A program made the translations under genes and the position numbers. Positions 33,618-43,129 of a stretch of DNA of 64,000 nt are shown piece after piece (position 1 is the first letter of the stretch; the number at the start of each line of letters is the position of its first letter). The notes below the pieces were generated by a model. It saw only the letters and a program-made list of their open reading frames with translations, was not told the origin of the DNA and did no database searches. The stretch lies in contig JAKQHS010000002.1 of NCBI GenBank assembly GCA_029557915.1, positions 124,001-188,000 on the forward strand. Direction: 5' to 3'. The stretch is from Bacteroidota bacterium. Lineage in GTDB: Bacteria; Bacteroidota; Bacteroidia; Chitinophagales; Saprospiraceae.

Positions 33618-34214
33618 ATGGTTAGAATGCCACCCTCCACCCTCTTGTTCGCAAGCCAAAACAGAAAGAAAGCGGAAGAAATCCGAGCCATTCTGGGCGA
33701 TGCTTTTCAGATCCGCACCTTGGCCGAAATGGGCTATGAACAAGACCTGGATGAACCCTTTGATACTGTTGAGGCCAATGCAAAGCATAAGGCACGGCAG
33801 GGTTTTGAACTCTTTAAACTGCCCTGCTTCGCAGAGGATACCGGCCTGGTGGTGGAAGCGCTGAATGGCCTGCCGGGAGTGCAGAGCGCGCGGTATGCCG
33901 GGAAAAACAAAGACCCGGAAGCCAATATGGAGAAAGTCCTTTCCGAAATGAAGGGGATCACCAACCGCCGGGCTTATTTTATCGCCTTCATTGCCTACTA
34001 CGATGGCCTGGAGTTTTTTCTTTTTGTAGGCAGGATCCATGGTCTTATCCTGCATGAAAAGCATGGGAACGGTGGTTTTGGTTATGATCCTATTTTCCAG
34101 CCGGACGGTTTTGAACGGAGTTTTGCAGAGATGGATTCTTCCATTAAAAACAGGATCAGTCACCGGGCCGGTGCGCTCCACGGTTTTACGTCCTGGTTAA
34201 AAGGAAAGGGTTAG
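33618..34214 (+). CDS. rdgB: XTP/dITP diphosphatase (RdgB/HAM1)
   Basis: Hydrolyses non-canonical purine triphosphates such as dITP and XTP to monophosphates, keeping them out of DNA and RNA. 198 residues with the family blocks LLFASQNRKKAEEIRAIL (about 8-25), CFAEDTGLVVEALNGLPGV (about 71-89), HGNGGFGYDPIF (about 149-160) and ISHRAGAL near the end. ATG at 33618 is used; ATG at 33627 would also fit and brings the N-terminus nearer the family norm. Probably co-transcribed with leuS. Confidence 0.93.
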   Translation: MVRMPPSTLLFASQNRKKAEEIRAILGDAFQIRTLAEMGYEQDLDEPFDTVEANAKHKARQGFELFKLPCFAEDTGLVVEALNGLPGVQSARYAGKNKDPEANMEKVLSEMKGITNRRAYFIAFIAYYDGLEFFLFVGRIHGLILHEKHGNGGFGYDPIFQPDGFERSFAEMDSSIKNRISHRAGALHGFTSWLKGKG

Positions 34215-34217
34215 TTA

Positions 34218-34262
34218 GTTAGTAAGGTGGCAAGTTAGTAAGTTGGCAAGTTAGTAAGTGGG
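34218..34262. repeat. 16-bp tandem repeat after rdgB
   Basis: GTTAGTAAGGTGGCAA (34218-34233) and GTTAGTAAGTTGGCAA (34234-34249) followed by a partial third copy GTTAGTAAGTGGG. It begins four bases after the rdgB stop and lies between rdgB and the convergent UbiA gene. Confidence 0.9.
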
Positions 34263-34268
34263 ATGGGG

Positions 34269-35129
34269 TTAAAACAACAAATCCATGCTAAACAGGACTC
34301 CATAAATCACGCTGGCCAGGCCATTGGTAGTAAAGAAAGCGAGATTGATTTTGCTGAGATCTCCCGGCTTCACAAGGTTTTGCTGGTATATCAACATGGA
34401 TACAAAAACCAGGGCGCTCAGCCAAAGCCATACGCCTGAACTTTCATACCGGTTATGAATCAGCCAACTGGCAAAAAAAAGGATCATGGCGCTGATGAAA
34501 TGCAGGAGCCGGCTGATCTTCAGGGCTTTGGATTTTCCGAACCGGGCAGGTATTGAATGCAGGCGGTGGACCTTGTCAAACTCCTCATCCTGCAAGGCGT
34601 AAATAATATCAAAACCGGAGACCCAGTAAAACACCACCCCGGAATAAAGCAGGGGGATCAGGGAAAAGATGCCGGTGACGGCAAGATAACTGCCAATGGG
34701 CGCCAGCGCGAGGCCTCCTCCCAGGATGAGATGGCAAATGGCGGTCCATCGTTTGGTATAACTGTATCCAAGAATGGTCAGGAGGGCCAGGGGCGACAAA
34801 TAAAAACAGATGGAATTGATCGACCAGGTCGTGACCACAAAAGCCAGGCTGCTGATCAGCGTCATCCATAAAGCTTCATGGGAAGTCACCCGTCCGGCCG
34901 GGATTTCACGTCCCGCAGTCCGCGGATTAAGCCGGTCGTACCGTTCATCCGCCCAGCGGTTGAAGGCCATGGCCGCGCTCCGCGCAAACACCATGCAAAG
35001 GAGAATTTTGAGCCCGAGGAGCCAATCCAATGCATATCCGGCCTTAAAGGCCAGGACCGTTCCGACTGCTGCGAAAGGCAAAGCAAAAACGGTGTGGGAA
35101 AATTTAATGAGTGACAGGTATGATTTCAT
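34269..35129 (-). CDS. UbiA-family prenyltransferase, MqnP-like
   Basis: 286-residue integral membrane protein with about eight helices. The first aspartate-rich motif NRWADERYDRLNPRTAGRE (about 57-75) and the second DIIYALQDEEFDK (about 174-186) bind the polyprenyl diphosphate through Mg2+. The ARSAAMAFNRW and NPRTAGREIPAG wording matches the UbiA-like prenyltransferases (MqnP) of the futalosine menaquinone route more than MenA. If so it prenylates the naphthoate or futalosine-derived head group. No other mqn gene is in the window, so pathway placement is tentative. It follows mutS2 with an 8-bp gap. Confidence 0.85.
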   Translation of the reverse strand: MKSYLSLIKFSHTVFALPFAAVGTVLAFKAGYALDWLLGLKILLCMVFARSAAMAFNRWADERYDRLNPRTAGREIPAGRVTSHEALWMTLISSLAFVVTTWSINSICFYLSPLALLTILGYSYTKRWTAICHLILGGGLALAPIGSYLAVTGIFSLIPLLYSGVVFYWVSGFDIIYALQDEEFDKVHRLHSIPARFGKSKALKISRLLHFISAMILFFASWLIHNRYESSGVWLWLSALVFVSMLIYQQNLVKPGDLSKINLAFFTTNGLASVIYGVLFSMDLLF

Positions 35130-35137
35130 TCACTGTT

Positions 35138-37522
35138 TTATTCCAGTTGAAGGATGGAGATGCCCTCGCCGCCCGCTTCATTGGGCGGGTGAAAGATTTT
35201 TTTTATGGCTTTATATTGGCGTGCCTGGGATTTGACCAGGTCCCTCAGAATGCCGTTGCCTTTACCGTGCAGGATCCTCAACTCATGGACGTTACTTAAC
35301 AGGGCCCGGTCGAGATAATGCTGCAGCAGCTCTATAGCCTGGGATTTGCTCATGCCCCGGAGATCGAGGGAGCCTTCCACTTTTTTTTCTTCCACCAGGA
35401 TCTTTTTGGGCTGTTCCCGGTCTGTGCGGCTTAAGGGCTCCCTGGTTTTTACCAGGTCCCTCAGGGGGAGGTTCAGGACCAGAGATCCCATTTCCACCTG
35501 GGCCTGGTCTTTGCGGATAGAGACGATCCGGCCGATTTCCGACCCTTGCCGGAGGCGTACGTAAGACCCTATGGCCATCGGTTTTTCCTGTGCCGTCTCC
35601 AGTTTATTGATCTCCGTGTGCATTTTTTTAAGGTCCTGGTCGAGGGTTTCCATTTTTTGTTTAACCTCTTCCAGTTTTTTCTGACCATGTCCGGGCTGAG
35701 GAACCGCCTTTATTTCGCGGAGGGTTTTCCCGATTTTATCAGCCAGGGCTTTCTCCGAGTGCAATTCCCAGTTTTTCTGCTCGAGTTTAAATTTTTTCTT
35801 TTTTAATTCGAATTCCGCATTGAGCCTCTCGTAATTGTGGACCAGCTTATCCAGTTTCAATTCTTTCTCTTTCACACTGGCCAACTGTTCCTGCAGGACC
35901 AGTTTATCCTTCTGGAGTTCAATCAGCAGGTCCTCCAGTTCCTTTTGGTCTTCGTGGGTCCTTTTTCGGGCATGTTCAATCACCGCAGGGGACAGGCCGC
36001 TGCGGGATGCGACCTCAAAGGCATAGGAACTCCCCGGCCTGCCCACCCTGAGCTGAAACGTGGGCTTCAGATGTTCCGTATCGAAGATCATGGCCCCGTT
36101 GAGCAGGCCCCTGGTTTTAAAAGCCAGGACTTTAAGGTTGGAATAATGGGTCGTGATGACCCCGTACACTTTTCTTTTGTTTAATTCCAGGAGAATGGCT
36201 TCCGCGATCGCGCCTCCGAGTTTGGGATCCGTCCCGGACCCGAACTCATCGATCAGAACCAGGCTCCGGTCATCCGCCACCTCCAGGAATTGTTTCATTT
36301 TCAGCAGGCGGGAACTGTAAGTGGAAAGGTCGTCTTCCAGGGACTGTTGGTCCCCGATGTCCCCGAGAAAATGGTGGAAAACACCCATTTCACTGGCTTC
36401 ATGGGCCGGGATAAGCATCCCGGACTGGGCCATAAGTTGGATCAAACCGACCGCTTTCATGGCCACGGATTTGCCGCCGGCATTGGGGCCGCTGAGAATG
36501 AGCACCCGGTGGTCTCCTGTCAGGATGAGATCAAAGGGGACGGTTTCCCTGCCCAGGCCTTTATTTTTTAAAAAAAGGAGCGGGTGCCTGCCTGCCTTGA
36601 TTTTGAGTTGTGGACGGTCGGTCACTTCGGGCCGGTATGCCTGGCAGTTTACTGCAAATATTGCTTTGGATCGGATAAAATCGAAATGCAAGAGCATCTC
36701 CCATCCCATGCGTAACATATCTGCATGCTGCCGGCAGGATTTGCTCAGGGCCTGGAGGATCCGGTAGATCTCCTTTTGATAATCCATTTCCAGGTCAAAC
36801 AGCTCATTGTTTTTTTCGATGATGCGTTCCGGCTCAATAAAGGTGGTCCTGCCCGTGGTGGATTCATCGTGGATGATGCCTTTAATCCTGCGCTTGTATT
36901 CTGATTGCACCGCCACCACCCTTCTGTTGTTGCGGACGCTTTCTCCCGATTCACTCAACCAGCCCTGTTTGCGGAATTCATTGAGCAGGGACCGGAACAC
37001 CTGGTCGATTTCTTCTTCTTTTGACCGGATTGCCCGGCTGATGATCTTCAGTTCAGGGGTCGCATCCGGCCTGATCTGGCCGGAGTCGTCAAAGATCGTC
37101 CTCATTTCCCGGTAAAGGTCCGGGGTATAGTTCAACCGTTCAAATTGCCGGATTGAGAGGGGCATGGCCTTGACCTGGTCCGGATTCCTGAAAAATAAAG
37201 CGATTTCTTCCAGGTTTTTAACCACCTGGAAGAGATGGACCAGGGCCTCCAGATCGAACACATAATCCTGGATGTCCGTCCTCTTGAGGCTTTCTGAAAT
37301 ACTTGGACAGGCTTGCACCGGGAGGAGGCTATTCCTTTCATAAGCTGATTTGAATTCGAGGGTTTCATCCAAGGCAAGGTCAATGGCCTGCTTGGAGGTC
37401 ATGACCGCCATGGGAAAGTACCTGCTCCGGGTGTCTTCAATCAGGCAGAGCGCCGCCACCGAATGATTAAGTTTGTCGAATTCCAGGTGTTGAAATAAGG
37501 CTTCGGGCCGGACCAGTATCAT
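35138..37522 (-). CDS. mutS2: MutS2 family ATPase with Smr domain
   Basis: 794 residues. The N-terminal clamp-like helical region (1-300) lacks the MutS mismatch-recognition domain. The ABC ATPase has Walker A GPNAGGKS (345-352), DEFGSGTDPKLGGAIAEA for the Walker B/D-loop region (about 426-443), and THYSNLK as switch. A long charged coiled-coil follows (about 515-650). The C-terminal Smr domain has LDLRGMSK and HGKGNGIL (about 715-770). MutS2 acts on branched DNA and, in Bacillus, on collided ribosomes. The Smr LDxR and HGxG motifs are complete, so nuclease activity is plausible. Confidence 0.94.
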   Translation of the reverse strand: MILVRPEALFQHLEFDKLNHSVAALCLIEDTRSRYFPMAVMTSKQAIDLALDETLEFKSAYERNSLLPVQACPSISESLKRTDIQDYVFDLEALVHLFQVVKNLEEIALFFRNPDQVKAMPLSIRQFERLNYTPDLYREMRTIFDDSGQIRPDATPELKIISRAIRSKEEEIDQVFRSLLNEFRKQGWLSESGESVRNNRRVVAVQSEYKRRIKGIIHDESTTGRTTFIEPERIIEKNNELFDLEMDYQKEIYRILQALSKSCRQHADMLRMGWEMLLHFDFIRSKAIFAVNCQAYRPEVTDRPQLKIKAGRHPLLFLKNKGLGRETVPFDLILTGDHRVLILSGPNAGGKSVAMKAVGLIQLMAQSGMLIPAHEASEMGVFHHFLGDIGDQQSLEDDLSTYSSRLLKMKQFLEVADDRSLVLIDEFGSGTDPKLGGAIAEAILLELNKRKVYGVITTHYSNLKVLAFKTRGLLNGAMIFDTEHLKPTFQLRVGRPGSSYAFEVASRSGLSPAVIEHARKRTHEDQKELEDLLIELQKDKLVLQEQLASVKEKELKLDKLVHNYERLNAEFELKKKKFKLEQKNWELHSEKALADKIGKTLREIKAVPQPGHGQKKLEEVKQKMETLDQDLKKMHTEINKLETAQEKPMAIGSYVRLRQGSEIGRIVSIRKDQAQVEMGSLVLNLPLRDLVKTREPLSRTDREQPKKILVEEKKVEGSLDLRGMSKSQAIELLQHYLDRALLSNVHELRILHGKGNGILRDLVKSQARQYKAIKKIFHPPNEAGGEGISILQLE

Positions 37523-37540
37523 GAGGGTACAAAAATAGGG

Positions 37541-37576
37541 AAAAAAAAAGCCGGCAATATCCAGGATACTGCCAGC
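37541..37576 (-). terminator. Intrinsic terminator of the T9SS-protein gene
   Basis: On the minus strand GCTGGCAGTATCC (37576-37564) pairs with GGATATTGCCGGC (37562-37550) with two G-T pairs, followed by nine T. It ends the transcript of the exported protein before mutS2 begins at 37522. Confidence 0.85.
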
Positions 37577-37657
37577 TGACCGCTACCTAGTGTAAATTTA
37601 GTAGGGTATTTTTTGATACATGAGGACCTGAACCCGAATATTGCCAGGTCCGGAGCG

Positions 37658-40336
37658 TTATTCCACTTTTACTACGGTGATCAATTCACTGGACGTCTTT
37701 CCGGAAACCCGGAGTCTGTAGGTACCCGCCGGAAGCGATCCAAGCGTGATCTCCTTCATGTTGTATCCTTTGGAAACCTGGATATTTTCCTGCAGAACCG
37801 GCCGGCCCATAATGTCCAGGAGGACCAGGCTGAGTTTTTCCTCTTCCCGGCTCTGGATCTGCAGGCGATACAGGTAACGGGTGGGATTGGGATATCCCTC
37901 CAAAGCCAGTTGCCCAAATTTTAAATTGATCGTCCGGTGCGGGGTGACTTGGTCCTTTCCGTCCAGGTCAATTTGGTTTATCCGGTAGGATATTTTGGCC
38001 AGGTTCCTGTCCAGTTTATCCATGTAAACATAATTGTGCTCTCCTGTGGTATGCCCCATGGCCGGAACTTCGCTGACCTTTACCCAGGTCTGCATATTGT
38101 CCATGCTCCTGAATATCTCAAAGCGGTCCGTGTTCAGTTCGTTCAGGGTGGTCCAGCTTAATTTGATTTCATCGTTCAATTTCTCCAGAGGGTTAAATAC
38201 CAGGGATTGGATAGGCAACTGCTGTTCTCCGCCACCCTCCGCCGTGAGACAGAATCCATCCAACTTGACGACATGGCAGGTGATGGCCACTTCTACCTGG
38301 GCATAGCTGGTATTGGGGGGCGCAGTAGTCCCGATAATGAAAAACTCCTGGAGGAAATCCGGTTCCAGGATCAATTTGGAGATCTCCACCTCATCCTGCT
38401 GCAACAGGCCGTTTTGGGCGTTGAAAAACTTCAATCTGACTACCGGGGGACAATTTGCCGCTTCTGCGTATGTGCCTGCGAATCCATGCAGGGTGACGGT
38501 TGCGCCCGGAGCAATGCCCTGTACATTTTGGTAAACCCTTGAATTGGAAGAGCTGCCCTGGAAATAGGCGGCATAACTTCCACACATCATATAATTGTTG
38601 TACCTGGGATTAAAACTCCCGCTTTGGGTGGTCCAGCCCCCGGTGCTTTCAAAACTGGGGTTATTCAGCAGATTGGTTCCCTGACACTCGCAATCAATGG
38701 CATACATCCCGGCATCGTAATCCCGGTTTTGGCCGGCGGTCAGAGTGAAATTGCTGATCAAACCACTGCCGTCAATATCGCTGTCTGTTGCATCGCTTCC
38801 GGAATTTGAAAGCGTAGCCTCTTTATCTCCGGGCAATAAAAACTCCAGGGAATAGGTTCCGGCCGCCAATCCGGTAAAGGAATATTCTCCTTGCTCATCC
38901 GTGATTGCAGACTGGGTACCTCCGCCGGGCAGGGTGAGAATGACTTCAATGTCCATCATGGAATATTCATTGGTATTTTGCTGACCGTTGTTGTTGGCGT
39001 CCAGCCAGGCACGGCCGCTGATGCTTCCTAGGGCAAAAAGACTGAAGGAAATGGTGGTATCGTGGCACATGGTCCCTCCGGCGTTATCGGCTGACCAGGC
39101 CTGGACCTGGACAGAATAGGAGCCTGCGTTTGGGTTCCAGGCGGCTGAAGCCGGTGAACGGTAGGGCGTGTCGTTATCAATAACCGTGGAACCGGTAGGG
39201 CCGGTGATGATGAACCGGACACTCTGGAGAGTCCCGGAAACCGTGGCTTCCAAATTATAATTATTCGCTATTACATTGCGGTCGTAGCTGCCCCCGTTGG
39301 TAATGCTGAGGTCATTGCCCCCGCTCGTGACCCGGTTGAATAAGAGCCCGGTGATTCTGCCGGAACAACAACCAATAACATTCACAGTCGCAAAACTCGT
39401 ATCGTTGATGCAGGGAGCAGTGGCGGACTGAATATATCTGAATATCTGGGTGGAGCCGGCGTTGGCGCCATTGGGCACATAGGTGCCGGCCCCGGCGTTG
39501 AATGTACCCCCTGAGCCGCTTATCCTGCTCCAGGTTCCTCCTGCATTTTCACCGGTGATGAGGCTAAAAAGATTGATGGCCGTCGTGCTGTTGTTGCAGG
39601 CGGTGGTGCTGCCGTCCACGGCGGTACTGGGTGGGTTGCTGGCGGTGACCAACATGGTATCCGAGCAGTCCGGACCGATCCAGATAAAGCCATAGGTACC
39701 TGGTGAAGTAAACCCCGTAATCGAGGTCGTGGCTGATGAAGGATCAGTGATGTTGACACTGCCGGGGTTGGCCGGACTTGACCTGACAGTCCAGGACCCA
39801 CCAGCCAGGGGGGTAGCTCCCATGGTGACGCTGGAGCCCGTAAGGCAAAGCGACTGATCATTTCCGGCTTGGGCTGAACAGCAGTTGTAAGTAGCCACAA
39901 CCGCATCCACCTGCATGTCCGTTCCATCATTATTTGCTTTTACCAACCGGATGTATCTGAAAGTGACCGGTATGGTTACGCAATAACTGGCAAAACTGGT
40001 GCTGGTGATCTCAAAGACCGATCCCGCAGTGGTAAAACTGGAAGTGTTCGATCCATACTGAATGTTGAATTCTGCGGACGTTCCCGAGGAACCTTTTCTT
40101 GCGACAATACAGATCTGAACATTGGTTGGAAGACCGGCTCCCATATCCCAGGTCAAACGTGAATCGTCGTCAGTAAATGTAGCACCAGAGCCGTTGGGGG
40201 CGCCGGTGGACCGACTTTCGTTGTCTACATTAGTGGAGTTGGAATAACTGTCCGCATAAGTGGTTGTACAATTTTGGGCAGTTAATGCATGGCTGTAGCA
40301 GCTCAGCAGCAGCAATGCAAGTACATAAGTACGCAT
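37658..40336 (-). CDS. Secreted protein with SdrD-B-like domain and T9SS sorting tail
   Basis: 892 residues. A signal peptide (MRTYVLALLLLSCYSHALTA) precedes a low-complexity, Ser/Thr/Gly-rich N-terminal half. A Cna/SdrD-B-like fold starts at about 437 (GSISGRAWLDANNNGQ... DEQGEYSFTGLAAGTYSLEF), followed by a jelly-roll-like region with NPSFESTGGWTT (about 555). The last 80 residues are a type A type IX secretion tail (YPNPTRYLYRLQI... GSLPAGTYRLRVSG). It is therefore expected to be exported through the Por system and released or surface-attached. No catalytic domain is recognised; an adhesin or matrix role is the usual guess. Confidence 0.88.
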   Translation of the reverse strand: MRTYVLALLLLSCYSHALTAQNCTTTYADSYSNSTNVDNESRSTGAPNGSGATFTDDDSRLTWDMGAGLPTNVQICIVARKGSSGTSAEFNIQYGSNTSSFTTAGSVFEITSTSFASYCVTIPVTFRYIRLVKANNDGTDMQVDAVVATYNCCSAQAGNDQSLCLTGSSVTMGATPLAGGSWTVRSSPANPGSVNITDPSSATTSITGFTSPGTYGFIWIGPDCSDTMLVTASNPPSTAVDGSTTACNNSTTAINLFSLITGENAGGTWSRISGSGGTFNAGAGTYVPNGANAGSTQIFRYIQSATAPCINDTSFATVNVIGCCSGRITGLLFNRVTSGGNDLSITNGGSYDRNVIANNYNLEATVSGTLQSVRFIITGPTGSTVIDNDTPYRSPASAAWNPNAGSYSVQVQAWSADNAGGTMCHDTTISFSLFALGSISGRAWLDANNNGQQNTNEYSMMDIEVILTLPGGGTQSAITDEQGEYSFTGLAAGTYSLEFLLPGDKEATLSNSGSDATDSDIDGSGLISNFTLTAGQNRDYDAGMYAIDCECQGTNLLNNPSFESTGGWTTQSGSFNPRYNNYMMCGSYAAYFQGSSSNSRVYQNVQGIAPGATVTLHGFAGTYAEAANCPPVVRLKFFNAQNGLLQQDEVEISKLILEPDFLQEFFIIGTTAPPNTSYAQVEVAITCHVVKLDGFCLTAEGGGEQQLPIQSLVFNPLEKLNDEIKLSWTTLNELNTDRFEIFRSMDNMQTWVKVSEVPAMGHTTGEHNYVYMDKLDRNLAKISYRINQIDLDGKDQVTPHRTINLKFGQLALEGYPNPTRYLYRLQIQSREEEKLSLVLLDIMGRPVLQENIQVSKGYNMKEITLGSLPAGTYRLRVSGKTSSELITVVKVE

Positions 40337-40385
40337 TTTATTTAGTGTTAAAGGGTGTTAATAGACTTGAGGTCGATTAACGGTG

Positions 40386-40393
40386 CAAAATTA
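40386..40393 (-). promoter_or_regulatory. Candidate -7 element for the T9SS-protein gene
   Basis: TAATTTTG on the minus strand fits TAnnTTTG, 49 bases before the ATG at 40336. The surroundings are AT-rich, so chance matching is possible. Confidence 0.4.
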
Positions 40394-40663
40394 TAACAAT
40401 TATTACCGAATTTTATATAATGCAATTGTTAAATATTGAGGTCTAGGCAATTTTTTATTGGTTATTAATTTGAGCCTTTTTAATCATTTATTAATCTATT
40501 TCATACATATTACATTTATTTTAATATTTTATATATTCTTAAATAGTAAATTATATACCCTTCTAAATAAATCCGGAGGATAAAGAGGTATGCCGTATCA
40601 AACTCTTGTTTAAAGCGGTCTTCGACAATACCAAATTTTGTTTCGCATCCTGGCTTTCTTTAT

Positions 40664-40671
40664 TATACTTG
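40664..40671 (+). promoter_or_regulatory. Candidate -7 element for lysA
   Basis: TATACTTG differs from TAnnTTTG by one base and has a TTTG at 40637-40640, 23 bases upstream, as a possible -33 element. It supports the ATG at 40698 as start, because the upstream TTG at 40638 would lie before the promoter box. Confidence 0.45.
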
Positions 40672-40697
40672 CAGTTCAATGTTTAAGTTTTTCATCC

Positions 40698-41885
40698 ATG
40701 ATTAGCCTGGTATCCCAATTTGGCAGCCCTTTATATGTCTATGATGAATCTGTCATTCAAAGGCAGGCCCACCTATTGAAGGAATCCCTGGCCTATCCGG
40801 ATACCCTTTTTTGTTACGCCATGAAGGCCAACAGCAACCTGGCCATCCTGGATACGGTTCGAAAACTTGGTTTTGGGGTGGATTGTGTTTCCAGGGGGGA
40901 ACTCGAACTCGCCCTGATGGCCGGATTCGATCCTTCCGTCATCCGCTTTACCCCGAGTTTTGCTTTGACTGACGAGATCCGATTCGCGGTGGAAAAGGGG
41001 GCACAGGTCACGCTGGACAGCCTTCCCGTTCTTGAATGGTATCTCGGTCAGTTTCCGGATATTCCGGCCGGCTTAAGATTGAATCCTTCGGTCATGGCCG
41101 GCGCCTATGACAAGACCTCTACTGGGCATGCCAAGGCGAAATTCGGGATAGGGATGGATCTCCTCGCCGAGGTCCTGAGACTGGTAGCCTCCGGTCCATT
41201 CAAAATCAACGGATTGCATATCCACAGCGGTAGCGATATCCTGGAAACGGACCAGTTTATGAAAGCGGTCGAAGTCCTCCTTTCGGCAGCCCCCCGATTC
41301 AAATCCCTCGATTATATCGCCTTGGGCAGCGGTTTTAAGGTGCCTTATTTTGAAGGGGATAAAAAAACAGACATGGCCCAGCTGGGTAAAACGATCACCG
41401 ACCGTTTTACCGGCTTTTGTGCGGATTACGGCCGGCCCCTCCGGCTCATTTTTGAGCCCGGAAAATTCCTGGTCAGTGAAGCCGGCACCTTCCTGGTGAC
41501 CTGTACCTGGGTTAAAGAAAACGGGGGCATCCGTTTTGCGGGGGTGGACAGCGGATTCAACCACCTCATCCGGCCCATGTTTTATGGCGCCTGGCATACC
41601 ATCACAAACCTCAGCAACCCCCAGGGCATCCCGGAAAAATATGATGTCGTAGGGAACATATGCGAAACCGATACTTTCGCCTCTGACCGGATGATCCCGG
41701 AGATCCGTCCCGGCGACATCCTCGCTTTTGCCAATGCAGGCGCTTATTGTTATTCGATGGCTTCCTCTTACAATTCACGCCCAAGACCGGCGGAAGTCTA
41801 TCTGCAGCAGGGGGAAGCCCGGCTCATCCGGCATCGCGAAACCCTGCAACACCTGCTCTCCCTCCAGATCCCACTGCCTTCCTAA
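40698..41885 (+). CDS. lysA: Diaminopimelate decarboxylase
   Basis: PLP enzyme of fold type III converting meso-diaminopimelate to lysine. 395 residues from ATG 40698. PLP-binding lysine lies in CYAMKANSN (Lys43), the glycine-rich phosphate loop near YIALGSGFK, and the substrate-side cysteine in GNICETDTFASDR. A start at TTG 40638 would add 20 hydrophobic residues resembling a signal peptide; this conflicts with a cytoplasmic enzyme and with the promoter-like box inside that stretch. Its stop overlaps by four bases the stop of the convergent radical SAM gene. Carboxynorspermidine decarboxylase is the nearest alternative. Confidence 0.9.
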   Translation: MISLVSQFGSPLYVYDESVIQRQAHLLKESLAYPDTLFCYAMKANSNLAILDTVRKLGFGVDCVSRGELELALMAGFDPSVIRFTPSFALTDEIRFAVEKGAQVTLDSLPVLEWYLGQFPDIPAGLRLNPSVMAGAYDKTSTGHAKAKFGIGMDLLAEVLRLVASGPFKINGLHIHSGSDILETDQFMKAVEVLLSAAPRFKSLDYIALGSGFKVPYFEGDKKTDMAQLGKTITDRFTGFCADYGRPLRLIFEPGKFLVSEAGTFLVTCTWVKENGGIRFAGVDSGFNHLIRPMFYGAWHTITNLSNPQGIPEKYDVVGNICETDTFASDRMIPEIRPGDILAFANAGAYCYSMASSYNSRPRPAEVYLQQGEARLIRHRETLQHLLSLQIPLPS

Positions 41886-42925
41886 TCAAACAGATCAAGC
41901 TGGGCTTTGGGCACCTTAAAAAGGCTGCAATTCAACGGACCGGCGTTCCGCTTGGGGAAACCCAGCTTTGTTTTGGCTATCCTCACCTGATCGCGGACCA
42001 TCGCTGCAAAATGGCCTTCGCCTTTCATACGGACCTTGAATCTTGAATCCTGCACCTGGCCGCCGTGACAGTCCGCAGTCCGGTTCAGGATTTTGGCGGC
42101 CCTTTCCGGAAAGGTCTTATCCAGCCAGTCTTTAAAAATTGGTTCCACATCCCCGTTGAGCCGCAGCAGGGAATAAAAAAAGTCCCAGGCGCCGTGAAGC
42201 GCTGCTTGTTCCGTGAGCTCATTTATTTCATGATCCGTGAGTCCTGGAATAACGGGCGCCATCATCACAAAAACGGGGATATCTTGCTGACTCAGGGATT
42301 CCACGGTTTTTAAACGTTTCCATGAAGTGGCCGTCCTCGGTTCGAGAAGGCTCCTCAGGGATTCATCCAGGGTCGTCACGGAAAGGATTACCTGCACCAG
42401 GTTCAAGCCGGCCATGGGTTTGAGAAGGTCCAGATCCCTCAGAATCAGGCTGTTCTTGGTAATGAGACTCAGGGGCTGGCGAAAGCGAAGACAGATTTCC
42501 AGGATTTGGCGGGTCAGCCTGAATTCCTGCTCGGCCGGCTGGTAGCAGTCTGTGTTTCCTGAAAGCAAAATGGGCTGAGGCAGGTAGTTTTTTCGGCTGA
42601 GGTATTTCATCAGCAAGGCGGGAGCATCCTTTTTGACCAGGATCTTTTGCTCAAAATCCAATCCGGCGCTGTAACCCCAATAGGGATGGGTGTTTCGGGC
42701 GTAACAATAAACACAACCATGCTCACACCCCTGGTAGGGATTCATGGAAAAAGGCATGGGTATATCCGGGCTTTCCACTTTGTTGACAATGGATTTTGCC
42801 TCGGTCGGGATAAACCTGGTCTTGGAATCACAGATCCAGTGTTCGTCGTGGTGGAAGGTATTGAAGCGGTTGGAGGGGTTAAACTGCGCACCCCGGCCCC
42901 TTTTGTATGTCGTATTATCCGTCAT
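41882..42925 (-). CDS. PA0069-family radical SAM protein (SplB-like)
   Basis: 347 residues. The iron-sulfur motif is CEHGCVYC (Cys67, Cys71, Cys74), preceded by FSMNPYQG and followed by YARNTHPYWGYSAGLDFE, the set typical of the PA0069 family, which is related to spore photoproduct lyase. The SAM-site glycine region ILLSGNTDCYQPAE lies at about 128-141. The substrate is unknown. The lone gene lies after a strong terminator. A DNA-repair role is often assumed from the SplB likeness but is not shown. Confidence 0.88.
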   Translation of the reverse strand: MTDNTTYKRGRGAQFNPSNRFNTFHHDEHWICDSKTRFIPTEAKSIVNKVESPDIPMPFSMNPYQGCEHGCVYCYARNTHPYWGYSAGLDFEQKILVKKDAPALLMKYLSRKNYLPQPILLSGNTDCYQPAEQEFRLTRQILEICLRFRQPLSLITKNSLILRDLDLLKPMAGLNLVQVILSVTTLDESLRSLLEPRTATSWKRLKTVESLSQQDIPVFVMMAPVIPGLTDHEINELTEQAALHGAWDFFYSLLRLNGDVEPIFKDWLDKTFPERAAKILNRTADCHGGQVQDSRFKVRMKGEGHFAAMVRDQVRIAKTKLGFPKRNAGPLNCSLFKVPKAQLDLFD

Positions 42926-42961
42926 GAATAGTCGAATATACAGACATAATTACAGAGAAAC

Positions 42962-42988
42962 AAAAAAAAAGTCCCGACTTTTCGGGAC
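42962..42988 (-). terminator. Intrinsic terminator of the nrnA-FKBP-prfB-DinB-pyrophosphohydrolase run
   Basis: Perfect 7-bp stem GTCCCGA/TCGGGAC with loop CTTT; on the minus strand nine T follow. It is placed 140 bp after the last gene of the run and just before the radical SAM gene. Confidence 0.88.
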
Positions 42989-43129
42989 CAAAGCGTGGAT
43001 ATGTTCTAGGCCTTGATACTTGCTAAGTTGGTGACAAGCAAGTGGATCAAACCTCAAAAATGTAAATTTATAAATAAAATAGGCCGTGATGGGTTAAATA
43101 AGGCCCACTTTAATAAAAAATTAAATTTA

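Larger units (their letters stand above)
40337..40697. other. AT-rich divergent promoter region
   Basis: 361 bases between the T9SS gene and lysA. It is strongly AT-rich in 40380-40580 and holds one -7-like box for each direction, listed separately. Translation of 40638-40697 in the lysA frame gives a hydrophobic stretch that looks like a signal peptide but is probably not translated. Confidence 0.6.

Noticed and set aside
40638-40697. Signal-peptide-like extension of lysA
   Set aside because: LysA is cytoplasmic, ATG 40698 gives the family N-terminus, and a -7-like box lies within the extension.
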